A stretch of 64,000 nt of DNA from Pseudoalteromonas spongiae UST010723-006 (GCF_000238255.3 NZ_CP011039.1:11001-75000); one strand, 5' to 3'; shown: positions 13,986 to 28,939, counted from the stretch's first letter. The notes: generated from the letters alone by a model not told the origin. Made by a program: numbers and translations.

Positions 13986-14498
13986 TTAGCCAGCACGCGC
14001 TGCTAATTTTGCTTCTTTTTCTAGCTTTTTACGAATACGTTGACGCTTTAAAGGTGAAAGGTAATCAATGAAAAGTACGCCTTTTAGATGATCTAATTCA
14101 TGTTGAATACATACAGCAAGCAAGCCATCAGCATCTTTTTCATATTGGTTGCCATTCTCATCAAACGCTTTAATTGTAACCGTTTCTGCGCGGTCTACTT
14201 TTGCATAAGAACCTGGTACTGATAAACAGCCTTCTTCGCTAATTTTACTGCCATCCTTTTTGATGATTTCTGGATTAATGAGCACTAGAGGCTCATTACC
14301 TTCTTCTGATACGTCAATAACAACGATGCGCTGGTGGATGTCGACTTGCGTTGCGGCTAAACCAATGCCGTTTTCGTCATACATGGTTTCAAGCATGTCT
14401 GATACAATTTTCTTAGTATCATCATTAATTTGCGCAACTTCTTGTGCGACTGTGCGTAATCTCTCGTCTGGAAAGCGTAAAACTTCTAAAATAGCCAT
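13986..14498 (-). CDS. def: Peptide deformylase Def
   Basis: Def removes the N-formyl group from nascent proteins using Fe2+. All three family motifs are visible: GIGLAATQV (about 45-53), EGCLSVPG with metal ligand C91, and QHELDHLKG with ligands H133 and H137 and catalytic E134. The length of 170 residues is standard for type 1 enzymes. It is the first gene of the minus-strand def-fmt-rsmB-trkA series and divergent from the LysM gene, with 124 bases between them for both promoters. Confidence 0.98.
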   Translation of the reverse strand: MAILEVLRFPDERLRTVAQEVAQINDDTKKIVSDMLETMYDENGIGLAATQVDIHQRIVVIDVSEEGNEPLVLINPEIIKKDGSKISEEGCLSVPGSYAKVDRAETVTIKAFDENGNQYEKDADGLLAVCIQHELDHLKGVLFIDYLSPLKRQRIRKKLEKEAKLAARAG

Positions 14499-14622
14499 AT
14501 TTACCTTAATTTTAACTATGCGAAAATCATCAAATTATGATATGTTTTTATTTTAGCCATTTGTCTTCACCTTTTACAGGTTTAAGTAAATAATAATAAA
14601 AAACAGCTCAAGGAAGCTAGTT

Positions 14623-15729
14623 ATGGTCAAAAAGCTGACAGCTGCGATAGTCGCATTAACTATGGCGTTTCCAACTCTTGCTGATGTGCTTCAGATCAGA
14701 AAGGACGCCCCAAAAGAATATGTTGTAGAAAAAGGCGATACCCTTTGGGATATCTCAGCCATTTATCTTGATCAGCCATGGTTATGGCCTGAGCTATGGC
14801 GCCTTAATCCACAAATTGATAACCCTCACCTTATCTACCCAGGTGATAAACTTTCATTAGTTTATGATTCACAGGGTCGTCCTATGCTTGTGATTAATCA
14901 AAAGTTTAAGCGATTGTCTCCGGGTGTTCGTAAAACTATGAAAAAAGGTGATGCTATTCCAACGTTACCTTTGGAAGTGATTCGTCCTTTCTTAACCTAT
15001 GAGCAAGCGTTAGATAAAGAAGATATCGATGCAAGGCCAGTTGTTTTAGGTGCAAACCACAGCGTAAAAAATATGAAGACAGACCATATTATTTATGTGA
15101 AAGGCAATTTAGAGCGTTCACAGTACTATGGCATCTATCGTCAAGGTGACTCTTATATTGATCCAGATACAGACGAAGTGCTAGGTCACGAAGCTATTTT
15201 AGTTGGTACAGGCCGTGCGTTTAGAACCGGTGATGAAGCAAGTGCCGTACCTGCATCTGTTCGTGTAAAAAATGTAAAACGAGAAGTTCGCCAAGGTGAC
15301 TTCTTAATGCCAGCGTTAGAAGGGCAAACCTTACCAGCCTTCTTTATGATGCAACGTCCCGATTCTGCAATCTCGGGAACGATTATTGATACTACTTCTA
15401 AGCTACGTGAATTTAGTACGATGGATGTGGTTGTAATTAACCGCGGTGAAGTTAATTCACTTAAACCTGGTCATATATTGGACATTCGCAGAGCATCACC
15501 TACAGTTGTAGTAGGCAAAGATGGACCTAAATATAAAGATTCTGCTTCACGATATGAACGAGCAATGAGTATTTTTGGTGACGGAGAAGATAGTCGCGAA
15601 TGGGAGATGCCAAAAGAGAAAGTAGGCGAGCTAATGGTGTTTAAAGTTTACGATCAAGTAAGTTATGCGATCGTTACTAAAACATTAGAACCTGTTCGTG
15701 TTGGCGACACAATCCATGTAGATAACTAA
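14623..15729 (+). CDS. Exported LysM-domain protein
   Basis: A signal peptide (about 1-20) is followed by a LysM peptidoglycan-binding domain at about residues 33-80 (YVVEKGDTLWDISAIYLDQPWLWPELWRLNPQIDNPHLIYPGDKL). The remaining 290 residues have no recognised enzymatic motif. This arrangement and the position between def and dprA match the LysM proteins often annotated at this locus in gammaproteobacteria. A periplasmic, cell-wall-bound role is inferred. An AAGGAAG ribosome-binding site precedes the ATG. It is 31 bases upstream of dprA and probably in an operon with dprA-smg. Confidence 0.9.
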   Translation: MVKKLTAAIVALTMAFPTLADVLQIRKDAPKEYVVEKGDTLWDISAIYLDQPWLWPELWRLNPQIDNPHLIYPGDKLSLVYDSQGRPMLVINQKFKRLSPGVRKTMKKGDAIPTLPLEVIRPFLTYEQALDKEDIDARPVVLGANHSVKNMKTDHIIYVKGNLERSQYYGIYRQGDSYIDPDTDEVLGHEAILVGTGRAFRTGDEASAVPASVRVKNVKREVRQGDFLMPALEGQTLPAFFMMQRPDSAISGTIIDTTSKLREFSTMDVVVINRGEVNSLKPGHILDIRRASPTVVVGKDGPKYKDSASRYERAMSIFGDGEDSREWEMPKEKVGELMVFKVYDQVSYAIVTKTLEPVRVGDTIHVDN

Positions 15730-15760
15730 AAATATTTGGCGCGTCTTCTAAGGAGGGAAG

Positions 15761-16855
15761 ATGCAAAGAACTACACGAAGAAGCGAGCTTGAATATTGGC
15801 TCGCTTTTTATTTGATTAAAGGAATAGGCTTTCAAACTGCTAAACAGTTACTAACGCGTACAAGCTTCGACGCGCTTTTCTCTCGCTCGTGTAACGAACT
15901 ATGCGAATTAGGACTCAAATCTGCAGTAGCCAACGCAATTAAGACTTTTGAATGGCAGCAAGTTGAATCAATTATTCAACAATGCAAAGCGTTGAACATT
16001 CAAATTATCCATTTATCTCATTCTGATTATCCCGCATTACTAAAAGAAATTCCCGCTCCACCTTTGGTGCTTTTTTGTAAAGGTAATATCCAATTACTTG
16101 ACTCACCTAAGTTGGCAATTGTTGGTTCTAGAAATGCAACTGAAACCGGCAGGCAAGTCAGCTTTGATATAGCACATAGTCTTGCGATTAATGAATTCTG
16201 TGTTGTTTCTGGTATGGCCCGAGGTATCGATAGTTGTGCGCACCGAGGCGCATTGCAAGCAAAGGGTAAAACTATTGCAGTTCTCGGTACTGGCGTTGAC
16301 TTATGCTACCCCAAACGTGCGAGTAAATTGTATGAGAACATTTCAGAGCATGGCTTGTTAATTTCAGAGTATAAACCAGGAACTCTCGCACAAGCGGCAA
16401 ACTTTCCACGTAGAAATCGCATTATTTCAGGGATTTCCATGGGAACCATTGTAGTTGAAGCAGAGCAAAAGAGCGGTTCACTGATTACCGCAAAGTATGC
16501 GCTAGAGCAAAATCGGGAAGTCTTTGCTGTACCAGGTTCTGTGTATAACGAATTAGCAAAAGGGTGTCATGCGTTAATAAAACAAGGCGCTAAATTAATA
16601 GAGAATTGCGATGATATTTTTTCAGAATTAAGCGTTTTACCAAAAAGTTGTCTATATAAAGTAGATGAGACTGAAAAAAATGTGATTTCAGATTCTGTTT
16701 TAGAGCACCTAACTTTTGAAGTGACGTCAGTAGACAAATTACAACAACTTTCAGGGATTCAAATGGATGAATTGCTATCCCGATTATTAGATCTAGAGCT
16801 ATCTGGTCAAGTTGTTCGTGTACTAGATGGTTACACCCGAATAGGGAGGAGTTGA
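15761..16855 (+). CDS. dprA: DNA processing protein DprA (Smf)
   Basis: DprA binds incoming single-stranded DNA during transformation and loads RecA. The Rossmann-like fold is visible in [19 protein letters not shown] (about 125-143), then [32 protein letters not shown] and the [13 protein letters not shown] motif. A C-terminal winged-helix DML1-like domain covers about 300-364. The length is standard. A strong AGGAGGG ribosome-binding site precedes the ATG. The smg gene starts three bases after this stop. Presence of dprA alone does not show natural competence. Confidence 0.95.
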   Translation: MQRTTRRSELEYWLAFYLIKGIGFQTAKQLLTRTSFDALFSRSCNELCELGLKSAVANAIKTFEWQQVESIIQQCKALNIQIIHLSHSDYPALLKEIPAPPLVLFCKGNIQLLDSPKLAIVGSRNATETGRQVSFDIAHSLAINEFCVVSGMARGIDSCAHRGALQAKGKTIAVLGTGVDLCYPKRASKLYENISEHGLLISEYKPGTLAQAANFPRRNRIISGISMGTIVVEAEQKSGSLITAKYALEQNREVFAVPGSVYNELAKGCHALIKQGAKLIENCDDIFSELSVLPKSCLYKVDETEKNVISDSVLEHLTFEVTSVDKLQQLSGIQMDELLSRLLDLELSGQVVRVLDGYTRIGRS

Positions 16856-16857
16856 AA

Positions 16858-17331
16858 ATGTTTGATATCCTCATGTACTTGTTTGAGAACTATATTCACA
16901 GTGAAACAGAAATTTTCGTTGAACAAAGTGAATTAACAGATGAATTATTACGAGCCGGGTTTAATCATCGAGAAATTTATAAAGCGCTCGATTGGCTTGA
17001 GCAATTAGCAGATCTACAACACAGCGATGAATGCCCTTACTTAAATCGCGTTCCTGGCAAGTCAGTACGTATTTATACGCAGCAAGAATGCGACAAACTG
17101 GATCTGACTTGTCGCGGCTTTTTAATGTTTTTGGAGCAAATTTCGGTTATCGACACAACCACGCGTGAGATGGTGATCGATCGTATTTTTGCGCTTGATA
17201 AAGAAATTATCGAGTTAGATGATTTAAAGTGGGTTGTGCTAATGGTGTTGTTTAACGTGCCAGGCAAAGAAATTGCCTATGCGCAAATGGAAGACCTATT
17301 GTTTGAGGAGCAAAACGGTACCATTCACTAG
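16858..17331 (+). CDS. smg: Smg family protein (DUF494)
   Basis: The 157-residue product starts [16 protein letters not shown], nearly the same as E. coli Smg (DUF494). The role is unknown; it is highly conserved next to dprA. I chose the ATG at 16858 rather than an in-frame TTG at 16852: GGGAGGAG lies at 16844-16851, which gives good spacing for the ATG but none for the TTG, and family members begin at this methionine. The start is three bases after the dprA stop, so translation is likely coupled. Confidence 0.93.
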   Translation: MFDILMYLFENYIHSETEIFVEQSELTDELLRAGFNHREIYKALDWLEQLADLQHSDECPYLNRVPGKSVRIYTQQECDKLDLTCRGFLMFLEQISVIDTTTREMVIDRIFALDKEIIELDDLKWVVLMVLFNVPGKEIAYAQMEDLLFEEQNGTIH

Positions 17332-17368
17332 CGAGAATGTTTAAATTTGTATCTTGCCAAGGCTTGCA

Positions 17369-17377
17369 TGGTATAAT
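17369..17377 (+). promoter_or_regulatory. Extended -10 promoter for yrdD-tsaC-hemF
   Basis: The element TGGTATAAT fits the extended -10 consensus TGnTATAAT. No good -35 is seen 17 bases upstream, as is common for this promoter type. It sits 33 bases before the yrdD ATG, in the gap after smg. Confidence 0.5.
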
Positions 17378-17409
17378 TCTGCGAAATTTACGCCTGCGTT
17401 TTGACAATT

Positions 17410-17967
17410 ATGAGCAAAATTGATCATTCTTTATTTTCTGTTCACGAACATGCTTTAGAAAAAGAGCATGAAGTGTGTCCGAAGTGTGGCTCTGAAACGA
17501 GTGTGAAGCACAGTAAAAAAGGTGCGTTTGTCGGATGCAATAACTATCCTAATTGTGATTATACTCGCCCATTAGTCGAACACCATGAAACACTTCTTAA
17601 AGTGCTTGATGACAGCGAATGTCCTCTTTGTGAATCGCCTTTAGCAGTAAAAAATGGCCGCTTTGGCATGTTTATTGGCTGCACTAACTTTCCTGAGTGC
17701 CATTATGTCGCACAAGAAGAATCTAAAGAGTCATTACCTACTTGTCCTAGCTGTAATAAGTCTGAACTAGTTGAGCGCAGCAATAAATCGGGTAAAACAT
17801 TTTACTCCTGTGGGGGGTACCCCAAATGCAAATATATTTTAAATAATAAACCAGTTGCACAATCGTGCCCTGAATGTGGTTGGCAAGTGATGGTTGAGAA
17901 AAAAACAGCAAAAGGCTTAATGTTACAGTGCCCACAAAAGCATTGTAACCACAAAGTCTCGTTATGA
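17410..17967 (+). CDS. yrdD: Topoisomerase-type zinc-finger protein (YrdD-like)
   Basis: The 185-residue protein consists almost entirely of topoisomerase I C-terminal zinc ribbons. Four CxxC-type units are visible: CPKCGSETS...CNNYPNC, CPLCESPL...CTNFPEC, CPSCNKSE...CGGYPKC and CPECGWQV...CPQKHC. There is no topoisomerase catalytic domain. The position between smg and tsaC matches E. coli yrdD. A DNA-binding role is inferred from the fold. An in-frame TTG at 17401 is an alternative start; neither start has a clear ribosome-binding site, and I preferred the ATG. Confidence 0.9.
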   Translation: MSKIDHSLFSVHEHALEKEHEVCPKCGSETSVKHSKKGAFVGCNNYPNCDYTRPLVEHHETLLKVLDDSECPLCESPLAVKNGRFGMFIGCTNFPECHYVAQEESKESLPTCPSCNKSELVERSNKSGKTFYSCGGYPKCKYILNNKPVAQSCPECGWQVMVEKKTAKGLMLQCPQKHCNHKVSL

Positions 17968-17980
17968 ATTGGAGTGAGTT

Positions 17981-19461
<1,481 letters not shown>

Positions 19462-19500
19462 TAATAACCTCATAACTTTTCATAAAAATAAGAGGTTAAT

Positions 19501-19526
19501 AAAAAGCCGCAATTCTGCGGCTTTTT
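19501..19526. terminator. Bidirectional terminator between hemF and the chemoreceptor
   Basis: The stem AAAAAGCCGCA/TGCGGCTTTTT is a perfect 11 bp with loop ATTC. It has T-runs on both strands and lies between convergent genes, 39 bases after hemF and 6 bases before the stop of the minus-strand gene. Confidence 0.92.
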
Positions 19527-19532
19527 TTGTGC

Positions 19533-21140
19533 TTATAATTTAAATTTACGTACTTGCTGATCAAGCTCTCTTGCCAGCGATAATAAGCTTTCACTTACTT
19601 GTTTGCTTTCATGGGCATCCACAAGCGAGGTCTCTGCGTTATCACTTATTGCAATCACACTCTGATTAATTTCTTCTGCTGCTAAGTTCTGCTGTTCTGT
19701 TGCATCAGCAATTTGCGTATTCAGTTGGTTAATTTCTTTCATATGCTCTGAAATATCTTTCAGCGCCAACGCAACTTTTTTTACTTGCTCAGCACGCTTA
19801 TCCGCATCTTCACTAGAGCGATTCATGGTATTTACAGTGTCCAACGCTTCAGACTGCAAATTCTCAATGGTGCGCTTTATTTCATCGGTTGAGTCATGGG
19901 TACGATTTGCGAGTGTGCGTACTTCATCAGCAACAACGGCAAATCCTCTGCCAGCTTCACCTGCCCGTGCAGCTTCAATAGCTGCATTAAGCGCGAGTAG
20001 GTTGGTTTGTTCAGCAATGTTACTGATCACTTCCAGTACTTTGCCAACTTCTAATGTCCGGTTTTGTAGCTCACTGACTTGTTTTGCTGCAGTACGCACT
20101 TCTAACGCAAGGCCGTTAATGCTCTCTTCGGTACTTTCTGCTATTTCTAAACTAGTTTCTGCTAAATGATTGCTGGTATCCGAACGCTCCGATGCAAAAT
20201 GTGTGGTATTGCGTACTTCAGAAGACGAAGATTCTAACTCGTTAATTGCAGCGGCAACTGAGTCTGTGCCTTGTTTTTGTTGATTAATAGCTTGCTCTGT
20301 TGTTTCAGCTGATGCATAAATCTTTTCGGCGCTGTGAATAAGCACCTTGGACGACTCTGATAACTGACTAATATTTCCTTTAAACGCAGCCATCATAAGA
20401 TTAAAGTTATTCGCTAAACGTCCAAGTTCATCATTGGTTTTATCTTCCACATGAATGGTTAAATCGTTATTTTGCGATGCTAAGCGCATTGATTTGCCAA
20501 TTACACGAAGACGTTCAATTAAGAATTTTCTAAATAACCAGCCAAGTGTAGCAAAGGTAATAACGAATATTGTTGTCAGAATGGCAAAGCTAATCCATGA
20601 ATTACGAGTGACTGCCGCATCTACCTTATCAAGTGAATAACTGATCTTCACCGCACCGAGTATTTCGCCTTCAGTGGCTTGATGGCAACCTAAACAATTA
20701 GTGCCGCGATAATTTTCACTGGCAACAACTGGTTTTAAGTATGTAATTAAATTACTGCCGTCTTCGCTTTTGCTAAAGTGAATTTGTTCGGTGCCATTTA
20801 AAGCTTCGTTTTCTTGTTGGTTTTGTGGTGCTTGATTTGCTTCGCCGGGGCCAAAAAATTTATTTATTTTATCTCCGCGAATGATATGAATATCTTTTAT
20901 CTGTTCTTCACTGAGTATTTTTTGACGCAAAATCTCTCGGTTTGCCATAGTGCCAGTAAGCATCATGGTGTTTATCGAGTCAAAATAGTTGTCGGCAAGT
21001 ATTTTTATATTTTGCTCAATGGTTTGATGAGCAAGTTCGCTTTGTTGTTTTTGCCCCGTAAGCAGGCTAGCAACAAGCACCAAAATACCCGTAACCGTAA
21101 GTAATGCAAAAATTTTGTGTTGAATAGAGTGGTGACGCAT
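19533..21140 (-). CDS. Methyl-accepting chemotaxis protein with periplasmic c-type heme motif
   Basis: The receptor has an N-terminal membrane helix (about 12-30), a periplasmic domain to about residue 180, a second membrane helix, a HAMP domain and a long cytoplasmic signalling coiled coil. The hairpin tip is typical ([39 protein letters not shown]). The periplasmic domain holds CLGCH, a CxxCH motif for covalent heme c attachment, followed by [12 protein letters not shown] as in DUF3365/Tll0287-like or Geobacter heme-PAS sensors. A redox, oxygen or NO signal is therefore inferred. I chose the ATG at 21140; a GTG at 21158 is possible but has no ribosome-binding site. It is monocistronic. Confidence 0.92.
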   Translation of the reverse strand: MRHHSIQHKIFALLTVTGILVLVASLLTGQKQQSELAHQTIEQNIKILADNYFDSINTMMLTGTMANREILRQKILSEEQIKDIHIIRGDKINKFFGPGEANQAPQNQQENEALNGTEQIHFSKSEDGSNLITYLKPVVASENYRGTNCLGCHQATEGEILGAVKISYSLDKVDAAVTRNSWISFAILTTIFVITFATLGWLFRKFLIERLRVIGKSMRLASQNNDLTIHVEDKTNDELGRLANNFNLMMAAFKGNISQLSESSKVLIHSAEKIYASAETTEQAINQQKQGTDSVAAAINELESSSSEVRNTTHFASERSDTSNHLAETSLEIAESTEESINGLALEVRTAAKQVSELQNRTLEVGKVLEVISNIAEQTNLLALNAAIEAARAGEAGRGFAVVADEVRTLANRTHDSTDEIKRTIENLQSEALDTVNTMNRSSEDADKRAEQVKKVALALKDISEHMKEINQLNTQIADATEQQNLAAEEINQSVIAISDNAETSLVDAHESKQVSESLLSLARELDQQVRKFKL

Positions 21141-21225
21141 AACAGTTTTCTCAAGCACTAAGTAAACTGAGTATGCGCAATTATCAACGAAGCTGCATTG
21201 ATTTAACGCAATCTAATGGTGGGTG

Positions 21226-21678
21226 TTAACGTCCCTGATTAATCATATGTGTCGCAAGTTGCGCTAGTGATTGTTTAAGCCCTTCGCGCAATACGGGGTT
21301 ATCAACTTCAATATCAAGTGCTTTGTTCATGCAAAACATCCATTGATCTCTTAAGTCTTGATCAATAGGAAAGGGCATATGACGCTTTCGCAACATAGGG
21401 TGCCCATATTTCTCTACGAATAAATCAGGTCCACCAAGCCAACCTGATAAAAACTCGAAAAACACTTGTCTAATTCTATCTAAAGGTTGAGGATGCATAT
21501 CATATAATGGTTTTGCGTATTCCTCTTCAGCCATAATGTCGTAAAATCGATTAGCTAGCGCGCGGGCACCCTGTTCTTGTCCTATTAACTCATAAGGTGT
21601 TTTTTCAGGAGAGGGAGATTGATGAGATTCATCTTGTTTTTGTGTCGTGCCAAACATACGTCTTAAAATTTGTTTCAT
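21226..21678 (-). CDS. Group II truncated hemoglobin (trHbO-like)
   Basis: The 150-residue protein has a 35-residue polar N-terminal extension and then a 2-on-2 globin fold. Visible features are the B-helix FYDIMAEEEYAKPLY, the WLGGPDLFVEKYGHPMLRKRHMPF segment with the proximal histidine, and the G8 tryptophan in QWMFCMNKAL, which is diagnostic of groups II and III. A heme-dependent role in oxygen or NO chemistry is inferred from the family. Its start is 26 bases from divergent aroE, so the promoters overlap. It is one of three genes (with the chemoreceptor and hemF) inserted into the otherwise conserved tsaC-aroE junction. Confidence 0.9.
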   Translation of the reverse strand: MKQILRRMFGTTQKQDESHQSPSPEKTPYELIGQEQGARALANRFYDIMAEEEYAKPLYDMHPQPLDRIRQVFFEFLSGWLGGPDLFVEKYGHPMLRKRHMPFPIDQDLRDQWMFCMNKALDIEVDNPVLREGLKQSLAQLATHMINQGR

Positions 21679-21704
21679 AACTCTAACTCAATGCGAGAAA
21701 ACTA

Positions 21705-22526
21705 ATGGATAAATACGCGGTATTCGGAAACCCGATAGAGCATTCAAAATCACCGAAAATTCACAGTGAGTTTGCTAGCCAACTAAATCAGCAAATCGAA
21801 TACAGCGCAATCTTAGCACCGATCGACGGCTTTAAGGAATCGGTAGAGCAGTTTGTCGCACGTGGTGGTAAGGGAGCAAATGTGACTGTGCCATTCAAAG
21901 AGCAAGCATTTGCGTTAGTAGATGAACTTTCGGAACGAGCTAAATGTGCGGGCGCAGTAAACACAATAAAGGTTAGCTCAGATGGTTCGTTACTAGGTGA
22001 TAACACAGATGGTATTGGCTTAGTAAGCGACATCTTAAGTAATAACTTTACGCTGCAATCAAAGCGAGTATTGGTAATTGGTGCGGGCGGCGCAGCACGA
22101 GGTGCCTTGCTACCTCTATTACAACAAAATCCAGCTAAGCTAACAGTAATCAATAGAACAAAAACGAAAGCGCAAACCTTAAGAGACGAATTTGCAAAAT
22201 ATGGTGATATCGATGCCTATGGCTTCGAGCACGAACCTGACATTGACTACGATATTGTAATTAACTCTACTTCAGCAAGTATAACAGGCGATGTGCCGCC
22301 AATTTCTAAGCGTTTTGTTGCAAAGTGTGAACTGGCATACGATATGTTTTATAGCCAACAAAGCACTTCATTTAATGATTGGGTTAACAGCATAAACCCA
22401 AACGCAACAACGCTAGATGGTTCGGGTATGCTGGTGGGGCAAGCCGCTGAGGCATTTTTTGTGTGGCGAGGTGTTAAGCCGTTAACCGATAATGTGATTG
22501 AAAAGCTAAAATCAGGAATTTTGTAA
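21705..22526 (+). CDS. aroE: Shikimate dehydrogenase AroE
   Basis: AroE reduces 3-dehydroshikimate to shikimate with NADPH in aromatic amino-acid synthesis. The substrate site is visible in [15 protein letters not shown] and [13 protein letters not shown] with the catalytic lysine, and in NTDGIG. The NADP-binding motif [13 protein letters not shown] starts near residue 126, with the NRTK basic motif after beta-2. The length of 273 is standard. Its stop overlaps the yrdB start in TAATG, so the two are coupled, as in E. coli aroE-yrdB. Confidence 0.97.
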   Translation: MDKYAVFGNPIEHSKSPKIHSEFASQLNQQIEYSAILAPIDGFKESVEQFVARGGKGANVTVPFKEQAFALVDELSERAKCAGAVNTIKVSSDGSLLGDNTDGIGLVSDILSNNFTLQSKRVLVIGAGGAARGALLPLLQQNPAKLTVINRTKTKAQTLRDEFAKYGDIDAYGFEHEPDIDYDIVINSTSASITGDVPPISKRFVAKCELAYDMFYSQQSTSFNDWVNSINPNATTLDGSGMLVGQAAEAFFVWRGVKPLTDNVIEKLKSGIL

Positions 22527-22768
22527 TGAACCAGTCTATTTTATTTGTCGACCGCGTTGAATACATAGAAGATGCAAAACGTATAAACTTTTTTGCACAG
22601 GTAAGTGGACAGTTGATTACCTGCTTTTATTTAACTAAGCAATCTAAAGAAAGTGCTATAAAAGACTTTGAAAGTAAAAAGTTCGACTACGAAGACATTG
22701 CTGAAAGCGCAATTGAAGACGAACTATACAATGATCTAGGTGAGATAGAAGTAGAAGAGCTATTATAG
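22526..22768 (+). CDS. yrdB: DUF1488 family protein YrdB
   Basis: This 80-residue acidic protein occupies the E. coli yrdB position, overlapping aroE by one base. It has the look of the DUF1488 family: a short beta-rich N-terminal part (FVDRVEYIEDAKRINFFAQVSGQLITCFY) and a helical acidic tail. Its function is unknown. Its last six bases overlap the 3' end of yrdA on the other strand, inside a perfect palindrome, so both proteins end in very similar residues (EELL and LEEL). Confidence 0.85.
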   Translation: MNQSILFVDRVEYIEDAKRINFFAQVSGQLITCFYLTKQSKESAIKDFESKKFDYEDIAESAIEDELYNDLGEIEVEELL

Positions 22769-22776
22769 CTCTTCTA
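22752..22776. terminator. Perfect 25-base palindrome at the yrdB/yrdA convergent overlap
   Basis: The arms TAGAAGAGCTAT and ATAGCTCTTCTA are perfectly complementary around a single central T at 22764. Both stop codons lie inside it. It could act as a bidirectional transcription end signal, but no T-run follows on either side, so the terminator call is tentative. Confidence 0.5.
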
Positions 22777-23296
22777 GGTATTCATTCTTTAATATAACGT
22801 AGTTATCAGCAGATACTTTAAGGAAAGCTAATTCTGCTTCAGTTAGCTTTCGGGCTTGCTTAACTGGGCTACCTACATATAAATAACCTGACTCTAACGT
22901 TTTATTAGGTGGAACCAATGAGCCGCCACCAACAATCACATCATCTTCCACAACCGCGTTGTCCATTATAATTGCACCCATACCAACTAAGATACGGTTA
23001 CCAAGTACACAGCCATGTAACATGGCTTTGTGACCAATTGTGACATCGTCACCAATAATTAATGGGTAGCCATTTGGCACTGAATTACTTTTACGCGTTA
23101 CATGAAGCACTGAACCATCTTGTACATTTGTACGCTCGCCAATCTTTATATAGTTAACATCACCGCGTGCAGCAACTAATGGCCAGATACTTGAATCGGC
23201 GCCAACTTCAATTTGACCAACTAATACAGCCGATTCGTCTATATAGGTATTTAAATTGATTTTTGGCTCTACACCTTTATAGCTTCTAATTGTCAT
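22763..23296 (-). CDS. yrdA: Gamma-carbonic anhydrase family protein YrdA
   Basis: The 177-residue protein is a left-handed beta-helix with hexapeptide repeats. The motifs RTNVQDGSVLHVT and TIGHKAMLHGC carry three histidines in the arrangement that binds metal in gamma-carbonic anhydrases. The C-terminal helix (LTEAELAFLKVSADNYV) is typical. Whether E. coli-type YrdA has carbonic anhydrase activity is uncertain, so the name is structural. In E. coli yrdA lies next to an rRNA operon; the same is seen here, with the rrn promoter 150 bases upstream in the opposite direction. Confidence 0.92.
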   Translation of the reverse strand: MTIRSYKGVEPKINLNTYIDESAVLVGQIEVGADSSIWPLVAARGDVNYIKIGERTNVQDGSVLHVTRKSNSVPNGYPLIIGDDVTIGHKAMLHGCVLGNRILVGMGAIIMDNAVVEDDVIVGGGSLVPPNKTLESGYLYVGSPVKQARKLTEAELAFLKVSADNYVILKNEYLEEL

Positions 23297-23446
23297 AACG
23301 GCTCCAGTAAAATAGTTATAGAGCGTAAATTATAGATAAAAGTGTACTGATTGTTAATTTCTGGGCAGAAAATGTATGTTTTTAACGCTTATAGCTGATA
23401 TTTCAGGCAAGCAGTAAAAAAATACAAATTTTCTTTAAAAAAGGGG

Positions 23447-23474
23447 TTGCGCTCAAATCAAATCTCTCTATAAT
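23447..23474 (+). promoter_or_regulatory. rrn promoter P1, copy 1
   Basis: A -35 element TTGCGC and a perfect -10 TATAAT are separated by 16 bases. The discriminator is GC-rich (GCGCC), as in stringently controlled rRNA promoters, and an A-tract precedes the -35. Confidence 0.85.
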
Positions 23475-23592
23475 GCGCCTCCACCAACACGGGGAACGAC
23501 GCAGCATAGCAGCGAATCACGAGTTGGGTGAGTCAAGTAAAACTGAGTTTTGAACGTTTTCAGAATAAAAAGAAAATAATCAAAATTAAGTG

Positions 23593-23620
23593 TTGACAAA
23601 AAATCAGGAAAGCGTAACAT
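23593..23620 (+). promoter_or_regulatory. rrn promoter P2, copy 1
   Basis: A perfect -35 TTGACA and a -10 TAACAT are separated by 16 bases, 146 bases downstream of P1. Tandem promoters are typical of rRNA operons. Confidence 0.8.
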
Positions 23621-23672
23621 ACGCAGCCCTAACAGCGACGAAGCGTCGCGGCAAACACAAGGTTGTTTGCAC

Positions 23673-23681
23673 TGTTCTTTA
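23673..23681 (+). promoter_or_regulatory. boxA antitermination element in rrn leader
   Basis: TGTTCTTTA matches the boxA core (TGCTCTTTA) except one base. It lies 53 bases downstream of the P2 -10, the expected place for the Nus-factor antitermination signal. Confidence 0.75.
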
Positions 23682-23691
23682 AAAATTTAAG

Positions 23692-23706
23692 CAATCATCT
23701 GTGTGG
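23692..23706 (+). other. 5' arm of the pre-16S processing stem
   Basis: The 15 bases CAATCATCTGTGTGG are perfectly complementary to 25435-25449, just after the 16S 3' end. The pair would form the long-range RNase III stem that brackets 16S rRNA. Confidence 0.85.
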
Positions 23707-23872
23707 GCACTCGTACAGATTAAGTTCTAACATACGCTTTTAGCGTAATAAAATTTAGACTTAATTAAACTGAGTGACCAATTGATACGAAAGTATCAGC
23801 ACAGTCAATTCGATATCTTTATGATATCAAAATCAGAATTCATTGAGTCGGACGTAAGTCCAAAAACACTTT

Positions 23873-25405
<1,533 letters not shown>

Positions 25406-25681
25406 TACGATTTAGAACTTTTTGTTCGAAGTGTCCACACAGATGATTGTTAGCTAAGCAATAGCTTAGTTAATTTGCTCTTTAAAAATTTGGAAAGCTG
25501 ACAAACTTTAAATTAAGTACTTACTTGTAAGTGCATTATTTAATTTAGAGTTCTCAAAATAAAGTAAAGAAAATTATGCCGCATAACGAAAGTTATGTTG
25601 GTATCTACTTTAGTATTCAATATTTAACTTCTGGCGGAGTTAAAAACTGTCTTTAGCAATACAAACCATTTTGGGTTGTAT
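25406..25681 (+). other. 16S-23S internal transcribed spacer without tRNA
   Basis: The spacer of about 276 bases contains no cloverleaf, and no tRNA-Ile, tRNA-Ala or tRNA-Glu sequence is recognisable. It has the 3' arm of the 16S stem (25435-25449), a second boxA (TGCTCTTTA, 25476-25484) and CTACTTTAGTAT at 25605-25616, which pairs with 28609-28620 as part of the 23S processing stem. The last 25 bases before 23S also pair with its 3' flank. Confidence 0.85.
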
Positions 25682-28562
<2,881 letters not shown>

Positions 28563-28683
28563 ACAACGCCAAAGTGGTTTATAACCCGCAGAAGTTGAAT
28601 AGATTAAGATACTAAAGTAGACATTTACTTAAAAAAAGCTTTCCAGATTTAGATTTAAGACAAGCTCTTAAGTCAACCAGATT

Positions 28684-28801
28684 TGCTTGGTGACTATAGC
28701 GTTTTGGAACCACCTGACCCCATGCCGAACTCAGAAGTGAAACGAAACAGCGTCGATGATAGTGTGGGTTCGCCCATGTGAAAGTAGAACATCGCCAAGC
28801 T
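28684..28801 (+). rRNA. rrf: 5S ribosomal RNA
   Basis: About 118 bases, starting TGCTTGGTGACTATAGCG and ending CGCCAAGCT, with the diagnostic CCACCTGACCCCATGCCGAA and CTCAGAAGTGAAACG segments. The first and last bases pair as the 5S terminal helix. It lies about 120 bases after 23S, with no tRNA between or after. Confidence 0.95.
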
Positions 28802-28813
28802 CCTAATTAAAAG

Positions 28814-28844
28814 AAAGCCTCAACATTATTTTGAGGCTTTTTTG
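28814..28844 (+). terminator. rrn operon terminator
   Basis: A perfect 10-bp stem AAAGCCTCAA/TTGAGGCTTT with a 7-base loop is followed by a T-run, 13 bases after 5S. Confidence 0.9.
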
Positions 28845-28896
28845 CGTTTGAGGCACTAAAGAATTTTAGAATTAAGCAGCTAGACTTCAGAATGTT

Positions 28897-28934
28897 CCTG
28901 AATCCTGAATCCTGAATCCTGAATCCTGAATCCT
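28897..28934. repeat. Heptanucleotide tandem repeat (CCTGAAT x5.4)
   Basis: Five perfect copies of CCTGAAT plus a partial CCT lie between the rrn terminator and the stop codon of the CheW-CZB gene. The number of units could vary by slippage. It is non-coding and ends 5 bases from the stop. Confidence 0.95.
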
Positions 28935-28939
28935 TTACT

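Larger units (their letters stand above)
23430..23872 (+). promoter_or_regulatory. rRNA operon leader, copy 1
   Basis: This region drives the first rRNA operon. It is nearly identical over 23430-23817 to 63604-64000. It contains promoters P1 and P2, a boxA, the 5' arm of the 16S processing stem and a hairpin at 23783-23798 (TGATAC GAAA GTATCA). The 130 bases before it, shared with divergent yrdA, hold AT-rich sequence that may serve as upstream activating DNA; I could not define FIS sites. Confidence 0.9.

Noticed and set aside
16852..16857. TTG start for smg
   Set aside because: The ribosome-binding site GGGAGGAG abuts it with no spacing; the ATG at 16858 fits both spacing and family start.
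25406..25681. Possible tRNA in the 16S-23S spacer
   Set aside because: No cloverleaf, TTCRANNC T-loop or CCA-end acceptor pattern is visible.
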